In this document: one piece after another, positions 10,601-17,384 of the stretch | Layout of the letters: each line of letters starts with the position of its first letter | Numbering within the stretch: position 1 is the stretch's first letter | Source of the DNA: Fuerstiella sp. | Lineage (GTDB): Bacteria > Planctomycetota > Planctomycetia > Planctomycetales > Planctomycetaceae | Assembly (NCBI GenBank): GCA_022447185.1 | Contig: JAKVAY010000055.1 | Span: 1 to 46,284 of the forward strand | Reading direction: 5' to 3' | DNA length: 46,284 nucleotides | The notes under the pieces: generated by a model | Told to the model about the DNA's origin: nothing | Seen by the model: the letters and a program-made list of their open reading frames with translations, nothing else | The model's database searches: none | Translations under genes and position numbers: made by a program

Positions 10601-10763
10601 ATCCAGTGGCAGGCAGTCCGGACGGTCTGTGCCGATTCCGGTGCGCGGCACTGTGGCTCAGCCGAGTATTGACATGTCCCGCCTGATGCGGGATACCGGT
10701 ACTCAACGAATTCAGGGTGAAATCAAACGGCAGCTGAATCGTCTGTTCAACGGGCTTCGATGA
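7617..10763 (+). CDS. Large AsmA/TamB-like envelope protein
   Basis: A 1048 aa protein with a short cytoplasmic N terminus, one membrane segment at about 24-46 and a very long periplasmic part built of repetitive beta strands. The pattern fits the AsmA/TamB/YhdP superfamily: recurrent motifs such as GGGEIRLPA, GRINVDRLW and LSGTLEATEEW; a stretch GDNLRIESSKLIV; and a C-terminal region with LNMLRSDG, SRGSIGLNQQLNLIVDLP and PVRGTVAQPSIDMSRLM, which matches the AsmA C-terminal region. Such proteins bridge inner and outer membrane and help move phospholipids. Assignment is by fold pattern, not exact motif. The ATG has no clear ribosome binding site. The gene stands alone. Confidence 0.75.
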   Translation: MDVDEDVTAGTSPEVPTAGRRFRNGVCVLAIIALLPSTITVTGITARGLNWFCPQIAAVTSFDRLSLHWWAPIECTGLRIDNTREWSQPVPPLMTVRRITTQQPLWKIGWNLGHGIDVMLIDPELNLVNSMDGSNLKDAIEDFIGKEGSNSSAVPFRIAVHDGCINVAKTDSLARSSEDRATYTVDRLVSGIHCEFSTLDSTSFLPEISLVAMIGKDQTDFIGTRERLPTSGTTVNPRIAARLEHLAADFQPFRLDTPGGESEFSDRPTVRIKLGADSHESQRALRFVAREIDLEELEPLIAQLIPGVRCRGLVSVQGEALMPGTSLVEGIALRGAFRAADVGWRQSTWNSEEAVVMSTASADCAIAVAEDGIIVQTLSAKCPFASLNGGGEIRLPAKQLLKSIIRSSSGSTDDRRSVVPSIEASAAGQVNIRGRVDLVELSRMLPRTLHLREGLQLQEGSLRFAMRTQLQSTGGPASGNLDWQAVLESAPIVATHNHRTIRWDSPIRLQCFGPFRMSQTQLRVATLSADFGQLQLKPVSDTLNLHGRINVDRLWSHLDQFIDSTPPGIQGEVRIDAAFGMPSSAGIRLRNVRILGDNLRIESSKLIVRTDQPLLKMLDGQLTVNGTGATVRSLTDPWTELSWLAPDSQVFVQMDAAPPRRLTVVGEIRPGPTASVSPGFGTRSSAMSFNHVQLTLDIDTDSQADHYVIRNGRLRIPGIDAQLSGTLEATEEWMTTQLMIDADYDLGVLSRMAFGDSAEKVHLSGQNQTRFIVRGAPAFWDGSGPAKAQRFEITGELGWDSADVYGLELGPAVVPVRLNRGEVQTETIRCTLNGGQLTTMVNYDLRQNHLALASGSRVENIAVTEELASHWLGYVAPFLSDATDVRGSVSARLNQFHLTADRPEASDIRGIVTVHEIGASPGKSLTTLLNMLRSDGRSQAHDLTVPNQQIQFELRNGMITHDQLLLTLSGYDLKSRGSIGLNQQLNLIVDLPLERSSGRQSGRSVPIPVRGTVAQPSIDMSRLMRDTGTQRIQGEIKRQLNRLFNGLR

Positions 10764-11132
10764 TCGATGTGCCTGTTCTGTTTTGGCTGACGATGCAGGG
10801 TTCCATGTTTCCGGTCGGGTGACAAGCTGGTAGACCGTATTCCTGCAGACAGGCACTTCGTTCTTCGGTATTCGTCTTGTTCCGATACTCGACGCAACGG
10901 GATGTCGGTGATGATGTCATCGGCATGATCGCCGGCATCCGGGCCCCATGACTGGAGATGCAAATTCGGGACTGGCAGGACAAGTCAGAAATGCGTCGTT
11001 ATGCTTAGTGTCGGGAGTCGGCATATCGCTGGTAATGGATTATCCGTCGGATGCGATGATGTCGTCGACTATCATATCGGACATGTAAATCAATCACAGA
11101 ATGACCTGTGGCCTGAGCGAGGAACCGGTTCA
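10764..11132. other. Intergenic region before moxR, no gene seen
   Basis: Between the AsmA-like gene and moxR. The moxR frame is open back to an ATG at 11001, but the extra residues look non-coding, so this stretch is taken as leader. No hairpin or promoter could be supported. Confidence 0.45.
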
Positions 11133-12149
11133 TTGGCCGAGAAACGAGACTTTGATGAATTTCTGGAGAAATTCCATCGCCACCACGAAGTGATGGTTGA
11201 GGAACTTCACAAGGTGATCATCGGGCAGGACGCTGTTATTGACCAGATTCTGGCGGCGATCTTCACCGGCGGGCACTGCCTTCTGGTTGGTGTGCCAGGG
11301 CTGGCCAAGACTCTCGTTGTCAGCACGATCGCCCGCCTGCTGGATGTGAAGTTCCACCGCATACAGTTTACTCCGGATCTGATGCCAGCCGACATCACCG
11401 GGACAAATGTCCTGGAAGAAAACGACCAGGGTCGCCGCGAGTTTCGATTTGTGGACGGCCCGGTGTTTACAAACATTCTGCTGGCTGACGAAATCAACCG
11501 GACTCCGCCCAAGACACAGGCCGCTTTGCTGCAGGCAATGCAGGAAAGAGAAGTGACAGTCGGCCAGGAGACATTCAATCTTCCCGAACCATTCTTTGTC
11601 ATTGCCACGCAGAACCCCATTGAACAGGAAGGGACCTATCCTCTGCCGGAGGCACAGCTTGACCGTTTCATGTTCAATGTGATGGTTGACTACCCGACTC
11701 TTGACGAAGAAGAACGCATTCTTGAGACGACGACGTCCGGAGAGTCTACGGACGTACGCAAGGTACTCTCGGCGCGCTCGATTCTGTATTTGCAGAAACA
11801 AATCAGTCTGATTGTCGCGTCACCGCTCATCATCAGCTATGTCACGCGACTCGTGAGAGCGACGCGTCCCCGGGACGAAGCCGCACCTGAATTCATCAAA
11901 AATCTGGTCGACTGGGGAGCTGGTCCGCGTGCCGGGCAATACCTGATTGCAGGTGCCAAAGCATTCGCAGCCATGGATGGACGTCCCAACGTGACCATCG
12001 ATGATGTTCGCAGAGTTGCTGTTCCCGTGCTCCGTCATCGAATCTCGACGAATTTTCAGGCACAGGCTGAAGGAATGACAACCGATGACATTGTTGAAAA
12101 ATTGGTGGAAGAAGTCCCCGAACCTAACGTACCGAAATACGAAGAGTAA
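11133..12149 (+). CDS. MoxR family AAA+ ATPase
   Basis: AAA+ ATPase that remodels protein complexes, often acting with a von Willebrand-type partner. Counting from the chosen start: [11 protein letters not shown] at 26-36, Walker A GVPGLAKT at 53-60, Walker B LLADE at 116-120 followed by [18 protein letters not shown], and sensor region [22 protein letters not shown]. The C-terminal lid has RAGQYLI and VLRHRI. The start is TTG at 11133-11135, preceded by GAGGA with 9 bases of spacing; this gives 338 aa, a normal MoxR length. The alternative ATG at 11001 would add 44 unconserved residues. DUF58, transglutaminase and VWA genes, the usual partners, do not follow; a zinc-ribbon and an RDD gene come instead after about 170 bases. 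Confidence 0.9.
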   Translation: MAEKRDFDEFLEKFHRHHEVMVEELHKVIIGQDAVIDQILAAIFTGGHCLLVGVPGLAKTLVVSTIARLLDVKFHRIQFTPDLMPADITGTNVLEENDQGRREFRFVDGPVFTNILLADEINRTPPKTQAALLQAMQEREVTVGQETFNLPEPFFVIATQNPIEQEGTYPLPEAQLDRFMFNVMVDYPTLDEEERILETTTSGESTDVRKVLSARSILYLQKQISLIVASPLIISYVTRLVRATRPRDEAAPEFIKNLVDWGAGPRAGQYLIAGAKAFAAMDGRPNVTIDDVRRVAVPVLRHRISTNFQAQAEGMTTDDIVEKLVEEVPEPNVPKYEE

Positions 12150-12319
12150 ATAGTCCCCGTGAAGTCACATCATTTGTCACCTTGAAGTTGTTGTTGGAAC
12201 CTGACGAATACGGCTGTTACAACAGGGATCGTTTGTTTCGGCCTGATTCGCTGTTTTCAACGGCCGATGGAGGGAGTGAGGACGCTGGCTGTCGTTTATT
12301 AAGCCAGGAAGAGACCCGT

Positions 12320-12496
12320 ATGTCGATTCTCGCGGAATGTCAAGAGTGCTTCAAACAGTATCGGGTGCCTGACGATAAGGCCGGCCGGAAGTTTCGCTGC
12401 CGAGGGTGCAATGCCTTTGTTCACGTACCCGATGGGCACGAGGATGAATATCAGGATGCGTCCTGGGGTGAGCCCGAAGCACCAATCAGCTCCTAG
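12320..12496 (+). CDS. Small zinc-ribbon protein, 58 aa
   Basis: Begins at ATG 12320 with AGGAAGAG about 8 bases upstream, much better than an open-frame start at 12182. The 58 aa protein holds CQEC at residues 7-10 and CRGC at about 27-30, separated by a short basic beta region (QYRVPDDKAGRKFR). This is the single zinc ribbon seen at the N terminus of many planctomycete membrane proteins (MJ0042-like pattern). The tail is acidic (GHEDEYQDASWGEPEAP). It ends 3 bases before the RDD gene, so the two are almost certainly translated together; in other proteins this ribbon is often joined directly to an RDD or similar membrane domain, so these may be two halves of one module. Confidence 0.75.
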   Translation: MSILAECQECFKQYRVPDDKAGRKFRCRGCNAFVHVPDGHEDEYQDASWGEPEAPISS

Positions 12497-12499
12497 GGA

Positions 12500-13027
12500 A
12501 TGCCTGTATCGAAGAAGAGGCGTGCTGGCGGAGGCGGAAAGAAAACCCGGTCGAAGAAGTCGAAATCCGGCGAACGGGTCGGTTTTCGTAAGCGGTTGAA
12601 TGCATGGCTCTTAGAAGGTCTTGTGATTGGTTTTGGTGGTTTCGGTTTGTCTGTTCTTAGTGTTTTTGTCTCAGCCCAGAGCAGTTCATCTGGGGGGGCT
12701 ACCGTGGGAGGAGTTCTGGGGGGGATCCTGGGAGTGTTGCTGTGGATGGTTGGGATGTCCTGTGTCTTTCTGGTGTGGGAGACCTGCACCGGTGCTTCGC
12801 TCGGAAAATTGGCCTTGGGAATCAAGATCATGTCGGCTGATGGGAGTCCAGCTTCTGTGGGTCAACTGCTGCTCCGTTCGCTGGTCAAGTGCAATTATTC
12901 GGTGCTGTCACTCGTTGTCTGGGTGACCGGTGTGCAAATGCTACGTACCATCGGTAGCTTCGGTTGTTTAGTGATGTTATTTGGTTGTTTATTGGCGCTT
13001 GGCGGAAAAAAAACAGGCCCTGCATGA
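12500..13027 (+). CDS. RDD family membrane protein, C terminus shifted out of frame
   Basis: RDD-domain inner membrane protein. A very basic head (1-29, rich in Lys/Arg/Gly) is followed by GFRKRLNAWLLEGLVIGFGGF, the usual first RDD helix with Glu in place of the family Asp. Helix two lies near 75-95 (LGVLLWMVGMSCVFLVW), then TGASLGKLALGIKIM, a strong RDD signature, and a third hydrophobic region near 130-165. The in-frame product ends GGKKTGPA, but the frame +1 across an A8 run (13006-13013) reads GGKKQALHDMLAGTAVYPKR to a stop at 13062-13064. KQALHDMLAGT is the standard RDD ending, so the ancestral gene is 12500-13064. A sequencing indel, slippage or true mutation are all possible. Confidence 0.8.
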   Translation: MPVSKKRRAGGGGKKTRSKKSKSGERVGFRKRLNAWLLEGLVIGFGGFGLSVLSVFVSAQSSSSGGATVGGVLGGILGVLLWMVGMSCVFLVWETCTGASLGKLALGIKIMSADGSPASVGQLLLRSLVKCNYSVLSLVVWVTGVQMLRTIGSFGCLVMLFGCLLALGGKKTGPA

Positions 13028-13064
13028 CATGTTGGCTGGTACCGCTGTCTATCCAAAGCGCTGA
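13006..13064 (+). other. Displaced RDD C terminus downstream of an A8 run
   Basis: Reading one base later across the eight A residues at 13006-13013 restores the conserved RDD ending (QALHDMLAGTAVY) and a TGA at 13062-13064. The in-frame stop at 13025-13027 lies inside this coding stretch. Seven As instead of eight would join the two parts. Confidence 0.7.
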
Positions 13065-13296
13065 ATTGGATTATTCGAAGCGAGAACCTGTTCGGTTTTC
13101 ACAACGCATCCACCGCCTCGCCCGGAACACTCAAAGTCAGCCCGCATTTGGACTTCGGTGTCAGTCCGAACTGTGCAAGTGACCGTTCATAACCGAAACT
13201 CCCAAACGGCCATTTCTGATTCAATGATCGTTCCCTTTTGCAGTGAAAAACATTGATCTGGGCAGAATTGAGAGATCAGGACATACTCTCCATCGT

Positions 13297-14676
13297 ATGT
13301 CTGCCGAATCTGACATTCTGAATCCGCTCACAGAACCTGTTTACTTTTGTCCCGGAGAGTCGTCTCCGGTCAGTCAGGCCGTGCATCGCGCGCGTCTGGC
13401 CGCGTACTGGCCCGGATGTCGAAATTGCCGCAGCCGAAATGAATGGCCGGAACAGAAAAAGTCTGAGAGTTCTGCAGCGAAGGCCACACCGTCCATCAGA
13501 CGCACCCATTGGGGAATTCGAGGAGCGTGGCAAAACGCTTTGACTCGTCATCAGGCGGCACAACTGATTGGTGTTGTCACGGGACATTTGCTGACTCAGT
13601 GCCGCCGTGTGGACACGCATTCAGCCTCGCCGGGAATGGACGGTCCAAAACCCAACAACATCATCGACTCACCCATGATTGTCATGGGGTACGACGGCAG
13701 AGCATCTTCGCCGGACATCTATGCAGGAATCGTAACCGCGACATTGCAGAACGGTTGCCATGTGATCGACGCAGGCCGGGCGACCGCTGCGTCAATTCAG
13801 GAGACCTGTCGCAACCTGGCAAAGCCGTGTTGGGGTGTTATCGTCACAGGTGCCGGTGCGGAACCGTCTGCGACAGGCTTCGATATTTTCGATGTCTGCG
13901 GCCAGGCGATTTCGATTCCATGGCAGTCCTTTGGTATCAGAATTCAACAGATCCACGAATCAAATGGTACGATTGAAGATTCCGATTTGGCTGACCGTCG
14001 CGATGTTCTGGCTCGTCTCAAACATTCCATTCACTCGAGTGAATTCGACGAATACCCGGTAACGACAAACAGAAATCCGGTCGATCCTGCAGTCAGCAGT
14101 CTCGAGCTGCCCCGGCAGGCGTCCCTGTCGGCAGCTCAGTTCCGACGCGCCCGAAGCAGCGGTCGATGTCAACCGAACGATGCGGAGCCGGCCTACCGCC
14201 GCTGGCTGCACACATGGTTTCCGAAATCGATCACTTCCAGAATCGTCTGCAGCAGCAGTGATCCGCTTGTCATTGACCGCCTGCTGTGGTTGTTTTCAGA
14301 ATCCGGCAGCGCTGCTGACGTTGTTCCTGCTCACCCATCAGATGCTGCCAAACAGCAAATCAGCCAGCGTGTGCGGGAAACGCACGCGGATTGGGGCATC
14401 AGTATTGCCGAGGACGACCGGTACATGACACTTGTCAATCACGACGGTCACGTGCTGATGACCGAACCCCTGTGTGCCTGGCTGAATGAGAACGTTGGAT
14501 CGGTGCGCGATCATGTCTCGACTCATGTGCCCGCGGGAGAGGATCGCATTGTGCTGCTTGACGCTGGTCGTCCGAATCAGGGAGCTGGGCACGAAGTGAT
14601 TGCCGATTCCGTTGCGCTGCTGGGCTGTCTATGCCAGGTTATCCAGTCGGGAACCGCACTGCCACCTGCAGCTTGA
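13297..14676 (+). CDS. Phosphoglucomutase/phosphomannomutase-like protein lacking catalytic motifs
   Basis: The fold of alpha-D-phosphohexomutases is recognisable: GIRGAWQNALTRHQAAQL (domain 1 entry), IVMGYDGRASSPDIYAGIV, NGCHVIDAGRATAASI, GVIVTGAGAEPSATGFDIF, and a domain 3 segment WGISIAEDDRYMTLVNHDGHVL. The serine loop, TASHNP in active enzymes, is here TGAGAEP, with no Ser or His. The metal loop, DGDxDR in active enzymes, is AEDDR. The long spacer between domains 2 and 3 is divergent. The protein is therefore probably a non-catalytic relative. The N-terminal 50 residues carry an extra module with CPGES and CRNC (Cys36, Cys59, Cys62 in the longer numbering). The start is ATG 13297; GTG 13243 in frame would add 18 residues. 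Confidence 0.75.
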   Translation: MSAESDILNPLTEPVYFCPGESSPVSQAVHRARLAAYWPGCRNCRSRNEWPEQKKSESSAAKATPSIRRTHWGIRGAWQNALTRHQAAQLIGVVTGHLLTQCRRVDTHSASPGMDGPKPNNIIDSPMIVMGYDGRASSPDIYAGIVTATLQNGCHVIDAGRATAASIQETCRNLAKPCWGVIVTGAGAEPSATGFDIFDVCGQAISIPWQSFGIRIQQIHESNGTIEDSDLADRRDVLARLKHSIHSSEFDEYPVTTNRNPVDPAVSSLELPRQASLSAAQFRRARSSGRCQPNDAEPAYRRWLHTWFPKSITSRIVCSSSDPLVIDRLLWLFSESGSAADVVPAHPSDAAKQQISQRVRETHADWGISIAEDDRYMTLVNHDGHVLMTEPLCAWLNENVGSVRDHVSTHVPAGEDRIVLLDAGRPNQGAGHEVIADSVALLGCLCQVIQSGTALPPAA

Positions 14677-14683
14677 TACGGCA

Positions 14684-14712
14684 TGGCCGCGGCCAAATTT
14701 GAACGGACGTTC
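14684..14712. repeat. Two short palindromes between convergent genes
   Basis: A perfect 12-base palindrome TGGCCGCGGCCA (14684-14695) is followed by GAACG-GA-CGTTC (14701-14712). They lie between the convergent PGM-like and START-like genes. Neither is followed by a T run, so a terminator role is possible but unsupported. Confidence 0.35.
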
Positions 14713-14817
14713 GGAAACACTTCTGACGGTCGTTCTGAACATGGTCGCAAATTGCTGAGAATGAGGTGCGAGACATCAATGAATCACTTGGGCACACACC
14801 TGGTTTGTCCTTCGCAA

Positions 14818-15849
14818 CTATTCCCCAACGGTCAATGATTTCGTCTTGAGGCTGTTGAGAATGTAATTGTGTTCCGTTTCAGTGCCAAGACGTTCAAAGA
14901 ATCGCCAATAGAATGCGGGGCGAAGCGTTGAGGTAACGGTTGTTGCCCGTGTAAGTTTTGTGCCACTGACACCATGTCTTTCCAGGGTGTATGTGGCTTG
15001 CTGAAACCCAAGCCAATGACGTCCGGGCAGCTGAACTTCCTCGACATCAAGTTCGAGACGATGAGGTGGATTCCATGCTGTCACACGTTCACGGATGAAG
15101 CCGGAATTGAATCGGCAGGTGCGTTCCGACCCTAAACCGAATCCGTTAGTCGAACAGGATTGCGGAATGGGGAGCCCCATCCGCATCAACAGGGGCGTAG
15201 ATCCGTCGATGTCGTCGAATTCGATCATCGCATCCCACACGGCTCCAGGATCCGCTGGAACGATGATTGTTGACTCAACGATTTCGGTCCGCCAACCAGT
15301 GTCAAACAGATCTTCAATTTTTCCTGTCCCAAACACCGAGACACCGGCCAGGACGGGGATAATTGCCATCGAAAGATTTCCATCTGTTGGGAACCTTCGT
15401 TTTACGAGAGTGCCCGCCGCTGCTCCCAGCATTGCACCGATTAACAGAATGGGTGTGGCCATCACGACACACACGATTCCTTCCAGTCCCGTAAACACCA
15501 GTCCGGCGAGACAGAGAGTCATCGCTATCAACAGACTGATCACCACTGCCTTCCAGTAGCGGACAGTAAGAACCGTGACGAAACCCGTCGCAGCAGGCAG
15601 AAACAGAAACATAGTAACGCCCAAACCGGATGCTGCGTTTCCCGTCGCGATTAGGGCGCCGCCAACGATCGCACAAATAAGGGCTGCGAGAGTCCCGCGG
15701 AAAACTGTTTTTCGGGTAACGGCGTTGTCGGTCTGCAAACCTTTGTCGGGCATCTCAATTAGTGACTCCCAATGAGTTCCGGGCAGACGAGGAATTCGTT
15801 CAAATGGAGCGAGGTTGAACCGGCCCACGCGGTCAATCGCAAACGACAT
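14818..15849 (-). CDS. Membrane protein with C-terminal SRPBCC (START-like) domain
   Basis: A 343 aa protein. Residues 50-175 hold four or five hydrophobic helices (for example ALICAIVGGALIATG near 56 and ATPILLIGAMLGAAAGTL near 130-147). Residues 185-335 look like an SRPBCC/polyketide-cyclase ligand-binding fold: a strand entry ESTIIVPADPGAVWDAMIEF, then a strand pair around RERVTAWNPPHRLELDV and a long last helix ending HNYILNSLK. The family binds lipids or other hydrophobic ligands; no enzyme activity is implied. The start could also be Met33 (ATG 15753, with GGGAG upstream), which would drop a polar head. No partner gene is adjacent, and the 197 bases upstream show nothing definite. Confidence 0.7.
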   Translation of the reverse strand: MSFAIDRVGRFNLAPFERIPRLPGTHWESLIEMPDKGLQTDNAVTRKTVFRGTLAALICAIVGGALIATGNAASGLGVTMFLFLPAATGFVTVLTVRYWKAVVISLLIAMTLCLAGLVFTGLEGIVCVVMATPILLIGAMLGAAAGTLVKRRFPTDGNLSMAIIPVLAGVSVFGTGKIEDLFDTGWRTEIVESTIIVPADPGAVWDAMIEFDDIDGSTPLLMRMGLPIPQSCSTNGFGLGSERTCRFNSGFIRERVTAWNPPHRLELDVEEVQLPGRHWLGFQQATYTLERHGVSGTKLTRATTVTSTLRPAFYWRFFERLGTETEHNYILNSLKTKSLTVGE

Positions 15850-16046
15850 GTAATGTTAACAGTGATTGTTTTTAGTATGCCAGCGCCTTGTTCCACGACA
15901 GAATTTTGAACTCGTACGAGACCATCGCGGACAAAGCCGTCAAGGATACTTCGAGGTCCATGGGTCTGGATGGACGTATCCGGTATTGTACAGGTGAGTC
16001 ACATCATCTGTCCGTGAGCAGACTTTCGAAAGTCGGGATGATTTGA

Positions 16047-17384
16047 TTAACCGACGAGATCCAGACGGTCGGTGCTGTCTCCAAATCGCTCGACCGGCAC
16101 GCCAACACGATCCAGCATCGACAGATACAGGTTGCTCAGCGGAGTTTCGGGTGCACAACGCACATGGCGACCTGTGTCGATCGTGCCGCCTCCGCTGCCG
16201 GCAATCAATATCGGCAGGTCCATGGGGTCGTGATCATTGCCGTCGCCAAATGCACATCCATAAAGAATCATCGAGTTGTCCAGCAATGTGCTGTCTGCTT
16301 CCGGGATCGATTTGAGCCTGTTGAGCAGGTATGCCAGGTTGGTAATGTAATGTCGATTGATTCGACTGATTTTGGCATGTTTTTTCTTATCACCAATGTG
16401 GTGCGAGAGATTGTGGTGACCTTCGGAGATGCCAATCTGAGGATAGGCACGATTGTCGCTGCCGTTACCGATCATGAACGAGATCGTACGTGTTGAGTCT
16501 GTCTGAAATGCCAGCACCATCATGTCCATCATCAGACGCAGGTGTTCATCCGAATCTCCTGGGACTCCCGCAGGACGCGAGGATTCCAGGCCGCCCAATA
16601 CTTGACCGGATTCTTCTGAGCTCGCAATTCTGCGTTCGATCTCGCGCACGGCATACAGGTACTCGTCCAGCTTGCGCTGGTCGTTGATTCCCAGGCGTCG
16701 GTGAAGCGCTCGGCCCTCTTCGGTCACGAAGTCCAGCAGGCTTTGTTTCCGGTGGTCCCGTTGGTAACCACTCTGGCCCTCTTCACGTTTGATCCTGTTT
16801 CCGAACAGGCGATCAAACACGGTTCGCGGATTGACCGACTTCGGCAGTGGTGAGGTCTCTGTCCGCCACGAAATATGCGTAGTGTACACGCAGCTGTAAC
16901 CCGAATCACAGTCACCCGAGTACTTGCTGGGGATGCAGCCCAGTTCCAGCGATGGAAATCGGGTGTGATGACCAATATTTTGCGCAGCCATCTGATCAAC
17001 CGATATGCCGTTTTGCAGATCCGTTCCCACTGTTCGCCTGGGCAACGTACCCGTGAGAAACTGACCGACGGTGCAGGAATGTCCACCACAGCCCGCCGTG
17101 CGGGCCGACGGCAGAGCCAGTCCGGTCGGCAAAAAGATGTCCGACTTAAGCGACTCGAGTGGTTCAAGAGTCGGCGGTAATTTGTCAAGACGCCCTTCGT
17201 AATCCGGTGTCCAGTGCGGCATGTGCTTGCCGTTGGGGGCGAAGAGGAAAGCCATCCGGACGGGCGGTTTGTCGGAACTGCCTGCGGCGCGGACGACGGA
17301 AGGAATCATGCTGTCCAGGAGCGGAAGTGGCACGGCCGTGCCCAACCCTCGCAGGACAGTTCGTCTGGAAATGTGCCTGTTCAT
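16047..17384 (-). CDS. DUF1552 protein with Tat-type signal
   Basis: A 445 aa exported protein of the DUF1552 family, found almost wholly in Planctomycetes, Verrucomicrobia and relatives. The N terminus SRRTVLRGLG followed by a hydrophobic stretch to about residue 34 is a twin-arginine signal. Family marks include FLFAPNGKHMPHWTP near 45-60, GCGGHSCTVGQFLTGT near 112-127, and SEGHHNLSHH and GCAFGDGNDHDPMDLPILIAG near the end, reminiscent of the sulfatase-like fold of DUF1501/DUF1552 proteins. Its ATG overlaps the TGA of the upstream PSCyt gene by 4 bases (ATGA), so the two are translationally coupled and very likely work together in the periplasm. The biochemical role is unknown. Confidence 0.9.
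   Translation of the reverse strand: MNRHISRRTVLRGLGTAVPLPLLDSMIPSVVRAAGSSDKPPVRMAFLFAPNGKHMPHWTPDYEGRLDKLPPTLEPLESLKSDIFLPTGLALPSARTAGCGGHSCTVGQFLTGTLPRRTVGTDLQNGISVDQMAAQNIGHHTRFPSLELGCIPSKYSGDCDSGYSCVYTTHISWRTETSPLPKSVNPRTVFDRLFGNRIKREEGQSGYQRDHRKQSLLDFVTEEGRALHRRLGINDQRKLDEYLYAVREIERRIASSEESGQVLGGLESSRPAGVPGDSDEHLRLMMDMMVLAFQTDSTRTISFMIGNGSDNRAYPQIGISEGHHNLSHHIGDKKKHAKISRINRHYITNLAYLLNRLKSIPEADSTLLDNSMILYGCAFGDGNDHDPMDLPILIAGSGGGTIDTGRHVRCAPETPLSNLYLSMLDRVGVPVERFGDSTDRLDLVG

Noticed and set aside
13297..14676. Active phosphoglucomutase
   Set aside because: The serine loop and metal loop are both degenerate.
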